A DNA stretch of 64,000 nt, from assembly GCA_900239685.1 (NCBI GenBank), contig OENT01000453.1, positions 50,910 through 114,909 of the forward strand, given 5' to 3'. This DNA is from Rotaria macrura (Eukaryota > Rotifera > Eurotatoria > Philodinida > Philodinidae). The position numbers and the translations under genes were made by a program. Shown here piece after piece: positions 12,183 through 25,099 of this stretch. The notes under the pieces were generated by a model, which was not told where the DNA came from, did no database searches, and saw nothing but the letters and a program-made list of their open reading frames with translations. The stretch's first letter is position 1. Every line of letters begins with the position of its first letter.

Positions 12183-13454
12183 ATGACTTTTACCGATAAA
12201 CCATTACCGTTTTCAATTGATGATATACTTAAATATGAGAAATCGAAATCATCTATTTATCCAACAACATTTATACAACGATCTTATCAACTTCCACCAT
12301 TATTACCAACGTCGTATCTCTCATTTTCTACAACGAACAAGCATTCATGTTCAGGTAATTAATATGCCAAGAAACAACCGGAAATGAACTTTTGTTTTGT
12401 TTTGTTTTTCATTCCGGTTTTATTCTATCTTTTTAGAACATCGATCAACACAATGTAATTCGAATCTACATAATTGTCATCTATCAGCATTGCAATTAAA
12501 TTCAGCATATCCTAATTTGGATACATTTATTCATCATCGACGTTGTCGACGAACACGAACAGTTTTTTCTGGTAAACATAATGATGTTCAATATACTATA
12601 AAAAAAACAACAGAGGGGCTATGTTCATGAAACTTCTTTCTTTCTCTCTTTCTCTTTAAAGATGCTCAATTACTTGGTCTTGAAAAGCGTTTTGAAACGC
12701 AAAAATATCTATCGACACCAGATCGTATTGAACTTGCCGATATGTTACATTTATCTCAATTACAAGTTAAAACTTGGTGATGATAAAAAGAAAATCTTAT
12801 TCTCAAATGGATAATCGTTTTCTTTCTTGTTTTTTTTTTGTAGGTATCAAAATCGTCGTATGAAATGGAAAAAACAAGTATGTATTTGAGAGATATGTGC
12901 ATTCTTAGAAACTCTCGTAATTCATCACTACGCAGTGCATAGCATTGAAAATCATAGTGTTTTTTTTTCCATAATCTATGGTATTCGTTAATGATTTTGA
13001 TACAGATGGATGTATCTTCTAGGTTTAAATCATAATTTTTGTAGACTCGATAGAGCTATGAAGACGTATTTTTTGTTACAGGTCTTACCAGAAGATATAA
13101 TTTATAATTTAGAAACGGTTTTCTTTTTCATTCGAAAGATTAATAAAAATCTCTAATATTTAAAATAATTCTTGTTTATTTTTTTTCTATCAGGTTTTAC
13201 AACAAGGATGTAAAGAAGCACCAACAAAACCAAAAGGTCGTCCAAAGAAAAATTCAATTCCGTCTTATGCTGAATTACAAAGAATTGAACATGAAAAACA
13301 AACAAGTACGTTAACTGTCTCATCTTTATGTACATCAGATGATGATGAAAATACCTCTCAATCAATGCATTATACGGATGACGATGATAATGATGACGAT
13401 GATGATGACGACGATCATGATGATGATGATCAATTTATTGACATTGAACAATAA
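12183..13454 (+). CDS. Barx: Barx-family homeobox transcription factor, 5 exons
   Basis: Exons 12183-12354, 12437-12571, 12662-12776, 12844-12877 and 13194-13454 join in phase to 238 residues. Near the N-terminus PFSIDDIL (residues 9-16) is an eh1/FIL-type motif, the usual docking site for the Groucho co-repressor. The homeodomain spans about 94-153: it opens with RRTRTVFS and contains [20 protein letters not shown] and [15 protein letters not shown], with the Trp-Tyr-Gln-Asn recognition-helix signature of BarH/Barx proteins. Immediately after it, VLQQG and [14 protein letters not shown] match the basic Barx tail found in vertebrate Barx1/2, which separates it from BarH. The C-terminus is an Asp-rich acidic run (about 215-233). 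Two introns cut the homeobox, one at the Trp48 codon. It is expected to be a nuclear DNA-binding developmental regulator. Confidence 0.95.
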
Positions 13455-16400
13455 GATCATCTATAAAATTATACACTATACTATAGGACTCAATTTTAAA
13501 CTCTGATTGTTTTCTTTTTCGTTTCTTTTTTATATTGCACGCACTTTATATAAATGACGTACTTTTATTAAATTAGAGTTCAGTTAAATAATTGTACATC
13601 TATAAACTTAATAGTTAAGGTATAATAACAATATCGAAAATGAGACAACTAGAAACACAAATAAGAATTTTTTCGAAAGTTTTTTTTTTTGTATGCTCTC
13701 AGCATTTAAAAAAATATGATAACAATTGTTAAAGTAGTTATAATTTATATGCAAAACAAATTGTAATTGAAGCGCTAACAACAATCATTGTATTATATGA
13801 ATGCAAGATTATTGACATTCAATGTAGATCATCTATGTGGAAGAAAAAGTTAAACTTGACCAAGATCAAAAAATCAGACATTAAGTTTTGTAAGATCAGA
13901 TGAAATCTTACGAAAAATCGTGGTCTCAGATATCTTACATGAATTCGTACAGTAAGATTCTTGTAAGATCTTACTGTCGCCTAAGATTTTAATATAATCT
14001 TATAATCAGATCTAACAGAAGAACAAGATCTGTGAAGAATTTTAGAGTAAGACTTGATGTCGAACTTCTAAGACCACGATTTTGTGTATGATTTTTCGTC
14101 TGATCTTACAAGATCAAATACAGAATCTTGTCAGATCTTAGTATCTGATTATTTGCTCTGGGTCGATTAGTTACTGGACAAAATATTGTACTATACAAAT
14201 AGGTTCGTTCTTCAGTGCAAAGTAAAATCAACATAGAAGTAGTAATCGTTTTATTTTGCATCCATTTTTTGGTCTTTCAAAACAGTACATCAGTACGTAT
14301 GGTGTCCGTTGGAAGAATATTCAATATCAAAATCGATCCTTCGAGTTTGTATTACTGGATTAGTATAAAAGATTTCTCTATCATATCACACATAAAGAAG
14401 AAAAGAATAGTATCGATGAAGGGTGATACTGTTCCAATCGATCGAGATTACGATTGATTTAAATGCCAACAAACCGATAATTATGATCGATAAATAGTTT
14501 GTTTCTTCTACTGTTTATTGCAACTCTTTGCATTTAATTTCAGTAGACAAGTCTCTTTTGTCTTCAGATATTTCTACTAACGACTCGAGATCAATAACGG
14601 ATCGATACTATTTTTAATGAGGTACTATTCGTATGTTGGATATATTTAATTAAGAAAAAATTCTAAAAGAGTTTGCGTTGCTTAAGTTCATTGGTCGGAA
14701 GAAGAAAATTTCTATAGCTACTCATTCTAAATTATGAGACGAAAATTTTTAAGCATTCTTGGCTCTACACGAAACTAACTTTATCGACTGAATTACGAAG
14801 AATATTCTGGCCATCACCAAATCAGAAAGCAAGATAAATTTTAACTTAGAAGAATGCCTTCAACCTATATATCGATGAAAATACAACAGATCGGTTCGGG
14901 AACTTATTTCATTAGAATAATGTGGAACGTGATTTTGTTTTCGATTATACACATACCGCAGTGATTCTATCAACATCTCATATTTCATATAGATCGATGG
15001 ATGTATATCGGTTCATGGGCAAAGATAGTTTTCTACCAGTGATTGGCTATTATCTTGAGATAATATGCAACTCGTAAAACCTTAGTTTACTCAGAACATT
15101 TAAAAGACTTAATTTATTATTTTTTTAAAGTACGGAACTAAGATTTTTTCTAGCTAGCATGGAATATGAATTCCCATGAATTTAGATTCGAAACTTTGTA
15201 TCTAAAACAGCCTCATCATGATTCGTTATCGACAGAAGTGTAATATTTTTCGAGTACCATCTGAGTCTGGGTACGCTTCTATAATTAAGAGATGAACTTT
15301 TGATAACAGTTCCAACTAAAAAAATGCCTATTCATCTTTTAATGCTTCTTCATCAATGCAAAAATCTTTTTTATACTTCAGTCGATTCTCACATAGATAT
15401 GACATTCCATTAACTTTTAGCTTTCACGGAGTAGCATTCAGAAACCTAGTGTCGCAGGCAATAGAATCTTACGCTGCACGAAAATGTCAACAAGGTTAAA
15501 ATTTAGTAAAATTCTTAGTTTATCTACTCGAACTATGTTGATGTCACAGGACTAGATGTTTCTAGAATTCTTGTATTCAGTAAGAGTTCTTGTCATTAGA
15601 ACTCCTCAACAAGAAAAATGTATACATCAAGAAATCTTTTCACTCTAGGACAGTAAGTGAGTACTTTTACAGGGGTATAGTCAACATTTCTTTTGTAGAT
15701 ACACCCCAAAACGTATAGTTTTCAGAGTTTCATCAAAAAACAAAGGAGTTCATTCACATTGATCGAATTTTAATTCGGGCTTTGAAGAAATTAATATTAT
15801 TTCAATTTTTTATTTCGAATGATACCATTATTTATTCATCTTAACGTTATTAGAAATTTGAATCTACAAGAATGGGATGGGATTGTTGTATTCTCTCGCA
15901 TCAAAATAATCTTCATAATAGACATTATACACAGCAAGATGTCGACATTAACTTCCCTGTATGAGCTTTTCAGATAGTAATATTATTCTAGAATATTCAG
16001 AAATTTTAGTTTTCAATCAAAAACAAAAGACAGCTGATATTTACTTGTGATGATTGTTTCTAAATGTTTCTTCGATCATGCTTTACAATTGGTATATCGT
16101 AAAAAAAGACTAACAATGTTATCTCGAACAGTCTTTATCTCATTAAACTTAGTTTCATACGAAAAAGACTTCATTTCAGTTGGTATCAAAGATGGATTAT
16201 CGACATGTTTCAAAAAATAAAAATCTATCTAACAATATCGATACTCACGAAAAACTTGAGGAAACGGAATTTTATTTAAGTACGTTTGATCGTCTTGCGT
16301 TCTAGATATGAATCACTGACTTTTTCCTGCATGAACCTTTTTCTAGCTAGACCTTACTTTGTAGCTATATTAAGATATATACGCGAAAGATTGCATCCGG

Positions 16401-17918
16401 AATAAATGAGTATGCCTAAATTTTGTCAATCGTTGAAACAAGCACTTCTGTTTTATCACTATCTAAAACTTCAATCTAAGAATTTCTGTCGGTTCAGTTG
16501 AAAGTTTTTTCAATGTTCTAATTCAAGCATGAGAGCATTTTTAATACTATGTGAAGCACAGGATTTAAGTAATCCCTCGCGAGTATACTGTCTTACTTTA
16601 CATTTTGCGATGTATTACTTTCGATAACCGAATGTTCGAAAATGGTTGTTGAAACGCAAGACTCGTGTATCTAGATCGATCCAATTACTTTTTTTAAACA
16701 TTTCTTTGTATCTTGCTTGGTTCATCAGAAAGTAACCTGTGAAAATGGTCAATTCGAAAGAAGTTAACCTTTTCTTCATTTTCAGATAATTAAAATGAAA
16801 GCAGAGGTTAGATACCACACTATCTACTCATATTTACAAACAGCTGTTAATACAACTGATAGCAAGCAGTGAAGCATTGTGGTAGTTAATTGATGAAGTA
16901 CGAATGATTGCCAGAAATCTGTCGATACGCTTTAGGATGGTAGAACAGAGTGATGAATTTCAGAATAACTACTTGTCATGTTACACTTATGCAAGAAGAA
17001 ATTGTCGAAGAATATTTTACGTTGCATAGACTGACTACTCGTTTCTTATACAATATTAGTTTCTTTTAGGATCGAATCGAATGCTTCGAATCACATGTCG
17101 TAGTCGATTGAAGCTCGCGTACCATCTAGTTCGATAGTACATTCGTATTTCATCACATTTTTCAAAGAAAGTATATCGAATTCTTGCCAGAGACAATACA
17201 GATATCACAAAAAACGTTTTCCATCCAGTTTTTAAATTTTTCCAAAAGAAATCAACATATTCGTCATACACATAACATGTTTTGGAGAAATCTTATGTTC
17301 ACCAAATACATATATATTGTACGAAGGTATACCACTAGCAAATGAAATGATTCCTATCTATTTCAAATTTGTTTTATTCTACATGATTCATTTGCTGGAT
17401 ATCAGCCAACAATCATAATCTTGAATGATAAAATGTTGTATTGTTGATATCGTTATTTGATAAATCTCATTCACGAATATTTCAACTTGCTATCGAAAAT
17501 ATTTTTCAGTTAAACTACAAGACTTTACGCATTTTAATTTTGTTTTTGTACGTATCATTAGCAAATCCACGACGAATTATTACAAGTCTAAGTGCATTCA
17601 TCATTATCGTATAGGAAACGAGTTTGTCAATCGATTGAAATTCTATTCTTTGTATATTCATAGAAAATTATTGTATTCTTATAAATAATTATTATATTTT
17701 GAAGCACATTGAAAAATTCGTGCTCATTACAATAATCAAAAACAATAAGACTGTACAACAAAACGAAAAGAAAAAAAAAGAAAAAGGAGAGATACATAGT
17801 TTCTCATATACAAAGTACAACTAATTCGAAAAGAAAAATAATGACAGATTAGATACATTAGCATGTACACAAGTTTCATTGACTAGATTCAAATTCGTTA
17901 TGAAGAAAAGTTTTTTTT
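13455..17918. other. Long convergent intergenic region with one inverted-repeat element
   Basis: About 4.5 kb between Barx (+) and the Asx-like gene (-). Apart from the palindromic element at 13860-14161 I see only AT-rich single-copy sequence. Small open frames (for example 14215-14457, 16615-16818 and 17056-17271) have no recognisable motifs or supporting splice structure. Confidence 0.6.
13860..14161. mobile_element. Degenerate inverted-repeat (MITE-like) element
   Basis: The left end CCAAGATCAAAAAATCAGA pairs with the right end, which in reverse complement reads CCAGAGCAAATAATCAGA. The similarity continues inward through a GTAAGATCAGA-GAAAAATC block to a shared AATCGTGGTCT, giving arms of about 80-95 bases. 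The centre is packed with small palindromes of the type GTAAGATCTTAC. There is no coding capacity, so it would be a non-autonomous DNA transposon or fold-back element. I could not identify a clean target-site duplication. Confidence 0.6.
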
Positions 17919-20900
17919 TTAACACGTAGTCATCACAAGACAATTTCCACATAATTTTGTTTGACCAATACAATCATCATGGCAATAAGCACCACATTTC
18001 TTACATGCGATTAATGGTTTACATTCACATGTACATTTATAGTTCATGGTTCGATTATTTGCCAATGATAATGAAAGAGATTCAAATAGTTGTTGTTTTC
18101 GTGTAGAATCATTTCCATTTGTCAATTGAGGAACTATTGTACGTGCTGGAATTTGTTGCTGTTGAATAAATGTTGTTGTTGATGTTGTTGTTGGAACACG
18201 AACAGTTGTAGATATGGCTTGTTGATGTTGCTGAACTAAATTTCCTATGGATGTTGTTGTCGATTCTGAAACAGCAGCAGCAGCTGCAGCCGCTGCCGCT
18301 GTTGTCGTCGTCATCGACGAAGAATCTCGACGAATAATCTGTTGCAAAAATACTTGTTGTTGTGGTGTTAGTGTTGTTGCTGTACTTGTTGAAATTAATT
18401 TAGCTGATTGTTGTTGAGGTACATTGACAACAAAAGCATTTAAACGTGCTTGTAATGTCTGTTGCTGAGAGTGTGATGCCGATGAAGAATCTGTACGAGC
18501 GACAAGTAATGTTGGACGTGATAACGTTGGATCGTAGTTACCTTGAAAAGAATAATCTTAAATTTACAGTCATAGATGATGACAACTATCAATGTTGAGA
18601 TTCGAATAGAGATATCAAAATTTTATTTGAATTTTTCTTCACAGTACTTTTCGAGATAGAAGCCTGCTTCACGCATGGCATTGATTTTTATCAAACGGTT
18701 TATGAAACCTAGAGATGAGAATGAGATATGTTTTCCCGTGGTCTAACTTAGAATGGTATTCTCATTCCTGTTTGATGGTAAAATAGAGCTAGTCGAATCC
18801 ATGAAGCTCATCGTGTCAATTATTAAATATTCACATATATCATGAGAATAGCATAGATGAAATGATACGATGTTACAACATAATAGTTTATCTATGACAA
18901 GGTCTGCTGAACTCTTTCAATGACTTTCCGTTTGGAGAATAAGAAAGAGAGAGAGAGAGAGAGAGAGTGAAGTCGCAAAAACTTTCACTCTTGAAATGTG
19001 CTGTTTGCCTCGCTTCCTCCCTCGATCCTGTGCCTTATAAAAAGAATCTCAATACTTCTTCATCGCTCAACGAGTCTTATCATTGTAGAAAATAGTTAAG
19101 GATAGACTCCTTGTCTACAATGATGCCTATATTAAAAATGAACCTCTATCTTCAGAAAATCAAATTAGAAATTCACTCTAACAAGTTTACGGTCAATACG
19201 ACAAAACTTCTTACATACAATAGTTCATATATTCATTTTTGACAAGGCATATACTGATAGCTATGATCTATATATTTGTAGAAAGTTATTAAATGACAGA
19301 AGATTACTCTTCTTTTTCTTCACACTTTCACATGAGCGAATTTTTTCCATAAGCTTTTACACACTTCTATGCCGATTTTCTCAAGGGAAATCTCAGACTT
19401 AGCTTCAACATTTAAGAAATAACGATGCCAGAGTATATTTCTTACTTGTATCCATTGCTTGCTGTTGTTGTTGCTGTTGTTGTAGATTGATTTTTGCAAC
19501 TTGATTTCTTGCTACAGCTTTCAAAGCAAGTGCTTGTGCATTTTTTGTTGTTTGCGAAATATTTGTTGTTATCCAACTCGATGGTGTATCACCAATATTG
19601 TTCTTTTTAAAAGTAGCTGGTGCAATCGGTGAATAAGATGTTGCTGATGGTTGATGTTTCATAGATGATGCAAGAACAATTTGCATCGGCTCAACAAATT
19701 CACCATTCGTCTTGATTAAAATTTGTTGTAATGATTCTCCATCGAGAATATCCTTTTTTGTTTTTCTTATTGCTTTACTCTTTATAATAGTACCTGGTTC
19801 TTTTTTTATTTTTGGTGATGTACTATTTGATTTTGTACCTTTCTTTTTCGGTGTATGAACAGGTGATGTTCCTATTGTTGATGCTGGTATCGTTGAAAGC
19901 ATCATTGTATTAATGCTTGGCAATGATGCTGTTGGATCTGATGAAAGAAATGCGAGAAAATCATCCGATGCTGCTTCATATTTATGCGGAGATACTAAAT
20001 AAAATTATTTAAAAAAATGTTTTTGTTTCAATAAAAATGCGGCTGAATACATATTCAAAATGCACAGTGAAATATCGTGTATGAATTATTCAACAAGAAT
20101 TAATTCTAATATTTCTTTACTCTGTCAGCTCATGATTTTTAAAACAATCATTTTCTGATTGCTTAACTATTTAAAAAAAAATAGAAAAATCATGTACGCC
20201 TGTTAATGTTGGAAGTTTCATGATTAATGAGAAAAGTAAAATAAGTTGACTGTCTGGCTTTACTTGAACTTTTTGTCATAATCATGAACTGTCTAGTTTA
20301 AGTTACTCTTTTCGGTGAATTTAAAAAATAAAAAGATAATTTACTTGTTTCACTCGAATTTATGGATTGATTTTGTGAATCCGATTGAGGTTCTTGTTTA
20401 ATATTTGACTTAAGATTTTCTATAATCATTGTTGTTTGTTGTTCTGTTTGATGTGCTTGTCCAACAGACTTCAATTCTTGTAGAATACTGTTAAAATCAA
20501 CTGCAACTTGACTATTTGATATTGTGGGTTGTTCTGGTTGTTGATTAGATTTTGAATTAGTTGTTGAATCATTGATATTATCAAGCATTGATGCAGTAAA
20601 CTGATCAAGTGTTTCAGAAAAATCGCCAAATAAAAATTGCGTTACTGAATTATTATTATTATGATTAGTAGTCTATGGAGAGAGAGAATAGAAAAAAAGA
20701 ATGAAGTTGAAATCAATATGTTGTCGTTTTGCTTTTTTCTTCTTCAATATGTTTGAAAGAACATAGAGCAGCAAACATACATATATATATATGATCGATC
20801 ATCAATTTTCTTTTTTTTCTTCTTCGTTATATTTTGTGAGTTCATTCGAATCACATTCAGTTCTATTCTCTTTTTTTTCTTTCTCTCTCTTTTCTCATCC

Positions 20901-23900
20901 CATCATCCTCCTTTTTCTTTTCCCGCTTCGTTCTCAATGTCAGAAGCGCCTATACCATCGTCAGTCAGTTCGACGTCGGCGTCGTCGCGTTGTTGTTGTA
21001 ACGATTAAACACAGTTTAACATTTCTCTACAATATATATATATATATATATATTTGTGTGTATGTGTACTCTTAGCTGCTAGATCGTCGGTGTCGACAAA
21101 ATATGCAGCGAGGACACAAGCATGCGAGACATACACGACTCATGATTAAGTTCAGTGTTCACTTATTCTCGTTTTTTTTCTTGTTCTTCTTTGATTAGCA
21201 GTAAGACTTTCAGAAAGAAAGAATAATGCATGACATCAATATGGAAAAAAATGATGATGAAAATGAATGTGTTATTTGAACAAATTGAGAGGGGCATAAT
21301 AGAAATGCTCCGAGCCGTACATGGTGTGTGCGTTGAAATCAAAGATAGAAGATATGTTGTAATGTATGTATACAGTTTCTGTTCTCTTTTGTTGTTTTTC
21401 TAACCAACTCATATAGAGCTAATGTTGACTATTGGTACATCATGCAGAACTTCTTCTTTTCTCTTCTCTATTCAAATACAGCGCATATTCGAGTGATTTC
21501 TTTGGTTTGTTTCATCTTGACTCTCAAACATACGCAATGATTATCATTCACATCATCAAAGTGCTCTGATTTGTTGCTATTGCAGGCGTTAACTATAGAA
21601 CACTACCAAGATTATTACTATCAATGATGATGGCTGTGGAACGATGAGAACAAGAAAGGAAGAACAAACGAACATAACCGATCAGAATTCAGCGGTGTTG
21701 ACGGCAAGTAAAAAGAAGAAAAAAACGCCAACGACGAACAACGAGAAAGAGGGAGAGTGAGTGAGTAATCGTCAAAATGAAACAAATTTTGCATGATGGT
21801 TTGTCGACTGACTGAAAAGAAACACAGAAGAACAAAAGAGAAAGTATTATAGTGCGTCGTGCGTATGAGACAACAGCAAAAAAAAAAGAAAACGGGACTA
21901 TATGTAAACTTGACGATTAAAAAGAAGAAAAGACCTTACCACTACAAACATACACATAGATGAGAGTGCGAAAGGAAAAAATAAAAATACCGATAATATG
22001 AATGTGACATACCAAATGAGAATCATTCGACGGTTGATTCGTGAAAACGGATGAAGGTAAGATTGTGTTTGATGTTGAATATTCTATTTGTTGAATTTCA
22101 GTTTTAATTGTGGCATTATTTATAGATGGTGATCTTCTATCAATAAAATAATTATTCGGCCTTTTTTTTTAAATAAACAAGAAGATCAAACGATAAATTT
22201 TCTCAATGGAATGAAGTTCTATTTACCATGTCTTCCTATGTGTAAATTATGCAAAGACCACTATCATTAGGTGTTATTTACTTCTATACGTTATGATCTT
22301 ATGGAAATAAGAGGAAGAGAGGTATTTGCGCTTATCTGACCAAATCCATTTTATACTCAACCTTTGTGTGTGTATGTATGTGTTCTATTGAGTGTAAAAG
22401 AAGAGAAGGTTAACACGCCAGTGTTAGATCAAGTAACTGATAGACATTATGTTCATCAACATTTCTACTATTCATTCTTCATTTATATATTTTTTCGAGA
22501 AATTTTATCCTTGTGTTGTACAGAAGTGTTCGCACCAAATATGATTCATCGAAGACAGAAAGTATTTTCAACACACCTAGGAATCCAAAAAATTTACTCA
22601 TGCTTCTTACGAACTTTTTGAATTCTACTGTTATAAATTTGATTTTCATTTTAAATTAGTTCGAACAAATATTTCCATTTCAGTTCAAATCATTCTAGAG
22701 TTAAATATTTCTTTCCGAATTCATAAGTTTATCTATTAGTAATGTAATTCTTATATTTTAAAAGAACACTAGACTGATTTAACCACACGAGAGACAAGAG
22801 TAAGTTTGACATGATTTATCTTTATCGATATTTAAATTTTTCAAGTATTTGATGCTATTTACTGAGATTTTCCTAGTTATCATTTTGATATGAGATTGAG
22901 TATTGAAATAGATCGGATCATATGTTTAGATTTTCATTGGAAAGAAATGTTCGTTCATGAAAACTATCAACTATTTAAGAATCAGCTGCTTGTCAAAATA
23001 GTTCAGTTGAGCATATTTTCAAATTTAATATGACATAAAGAATAGATTTTTATTCAGCTGCTAGTTTCAACGGTTGTTAGATCTGTTTCGATTATTTGAC
23101 TAGACTTACATAAACTTCTTCAGAACACCAATATAAATAGAAGTGACAGTTCACAGGTAAGTAAGATGTCTCCTAAGTAAATGTTAAGTTTGATTCATTG
23201 CTGCGAGATAATATATTACAAATGTTATTAGGAACATCGCCGAGGTTAGATTACTTTTTCTCTCAAATTTTAGTCTTCAGATGATTGAAGTTATCTCTCG
23301 AGAGGTTTTTTCCACAGCAAGTTTTTGTCTTTTGCATCATGATATCAATGAAACAAAATTACGTACATAGTTTGATAGCTATATTGCTGTTTGGTATGAG
23401 GTTCAGTTGTAATTGTATTAATAATTGGACTGGACGGTTGATTATCTAAAATGAGGAGTGTACAAAAAGATGATTTTCATTTTTTTTAAATGTTTCCATG
23501 TTCAGATAAATCTACTTGTCGTTATTGATATTGAATTTGAAGCTGCTGAAGCAGAAGCTAAATTAAATCAATAGAACTTCTGTTCGAATTTATGATTTTT
23601 TTTTAAAAATTTTTCTCATCGAACCTTTTCGTTTCAATGCAAGTTGTTCTCGAATTTGTGCTAAGGTACGTGTTTGTTGAATTACTTGCGTTGGTTTAAT
23701 AGGGATTTCCATTGAATTATGATGCTCATTTTCATTTGTTTGCATTTCATATGATGGCGAAACAATTTTCTTATTCGATATGCTTTGATTGAAACTAGTC
23801 ATGTCGTCAAATGATGGGCTTTTTTGAGTATCCATAAAAATGGACGAAGAATTCGTTTGAGCAGCATTGGAACAAGTTTGATCTTCTGAATTACGTTTGA

Positions 23901-24258
23901 TAACTTTCATATCGAGTAAAATTCTTGTATTCTTGCAAAACAATTAAACTCGAAATACGACAAATGCTTTAATTAAAATGAAAATTCATTGAATTTGTTT
24001 ATATTATTCTCCGGCTTCTTCTTTTTTTTAGACAATACAAATAAATAATATCGTGGTTATTCATGATTAAGCCAATCGTATGCAAGGAAGAACTTGAATT
24101 AAAACATTTATGCACTTACACAGGAATGTTGACTAGCAGGATTGGAAGATGTCAATGAAGAATATTGTTTTCTTTTTTTTTTCACTTGAGCAATAAAAAG
24201 AGATGAAGTTTGTAACTCTGATAAAGATAGCAAGTCGTATTTCCTAACTCGTCTTTGT
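17919..24258 (-). CDS. Asxl: Asx/ASXL-like Polycomb-group protein with C-terminal PHD finger; 5' end unresolved
   Basis: Phase-consistent exons in transcription order: 24258-24120, 23931-23625, 23445-23367, 22136-22013, 20672-20345, 19994-19446, 18541-17919 (about 716 residues). The last 40 residues form the atypical PHD finger of the ASX family: [20 protein letters not shown] followed by [13 protein letters not shown], matching the CxCxxK, GCGAxCHDDCIGxSKLC pattern of human ASXL1-3. Exon 2 ends in [16 protein letters not shown], like the ASXL ARTLADIKA segment. The middle is disordered, with Gln, Ala and Thr runs. ASX proteins partner the BAP1 deubiquitinase and act on chromatin. The usual N-terminal HARE-HTH and DEUBAD (ETPDSILVNTNLR-like) regions were not found; they may lie in short exons I missed or be lost. 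The first exon needs two bases from an unidentified upstream exon, or the protein starts at the in-frame ATG at 24338. Head-to-head with NCBP1. Confidence 0.85.
18946..18968. repeat. (GA)n microsatellite in an Asx-like intron
   Basis: About eleven GA units within the intron between exons 18541 and 19446. Confidence 0.85.
21031..21053. repeat. (TA)n microsatellite in an Asx-like intron
   Basis: An uninterrupted AT dinucleotide tract in the 1.3-kb intron 20673-22012, followed by a short TG-rich run. The rest of this intron is pyrimidine-rich on the plus strand up to about 20930, then AT-rich, with nothing else notable. Confidence 0.85.
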
Positions 24259-25028
24259 CTACAAGACAAAATGTTGAATGTTTCGATTACAATGACAATA
24301 ATAGGTAGTTCGAAACGATATGAAATGAAACATTTCAAATAGAAGATGCGAATTACAACTAGTGGAAAAATGACGTATCGAAATTTTCTTATGAAGAAAA
24401 ATATTGATTGGAAAGGACACGAATCGAACTACATCCTACATTTTAGTTATTTAAATATGAGAGATAAACTTAAAGCAGCTACCCATTCATTACAAATGGG
24501 TCACTACATAACCGTGATCTAGTTCACGTCGAGTATGAATTCTATCCGATTCCAAAATTATTTTTCCAACGAAGATGATGTTCAATGGACAAATGATCGG
24601 TTGATTTGCATATGTTGATTTTCACTTTTGAGTTATGAATATTTTACTCTGTACTTTCTTTGTATGAGATCGAATGATGAACTTTGATGTGAGTTCGTTT
24701 TTACAAAGTTTGTTCTCGTGTAGGATCGATTGATAACAGATGTAATTACATAAGAAATATGCTATATTTTACAACAAAATATTTTTCATATTCAGTATCT
24801 AAGGTTAGGCGTTGGTAGATAATCTGGCATCAGATATAAAATGTGAAACAGCTTGAACCAAATCAATTTTTTATAGCCGTAGAACTAAACAACATGCACA
24901 GGTTAACCATTCGATTGCAGATATCTATTCGTCACTTATTCTAATCTCATAAATATTTATTTCATAACTGATTGCACTATTTCTAGATATCTATCTTTCA
25001 AGGAGATAAAAGGAAAAAAAGAATTTTC
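24259..25028. other. Divergent promoter region between the Asx-like gene and NCBP1
   Basis: About 770 bases between the first recognised Asx-like exon (-) and the NCBP1 ATG (+), so both promoters should lie here. A hairpin CCCATT-AATGGG at 24483-24501 and a TTCGAT-type box near 24420 on the minus strand recall a tRNA, but they do not fold into one. No CpG cluster or clear TATA box is visible. Confidence 0.45.
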
Positions 25029-25067
25029 ATGGCAAATAAAGGTGGTCGAAATCGTATTGGTGGTGGT

Positions 25068-25099
<32 letters not shown>

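Noticed and set aside
24420..24540. tRNA-like features on the minus strand (TTCGAT box, stem CCATT/AATGG and a TCAC/GTGA arm)
   Set aside because: The putative anticodon loop lacks U33, the T-stem does not pair and the spacing to the T-loop is far too long; at best an eroded tRNA-derived remnant.
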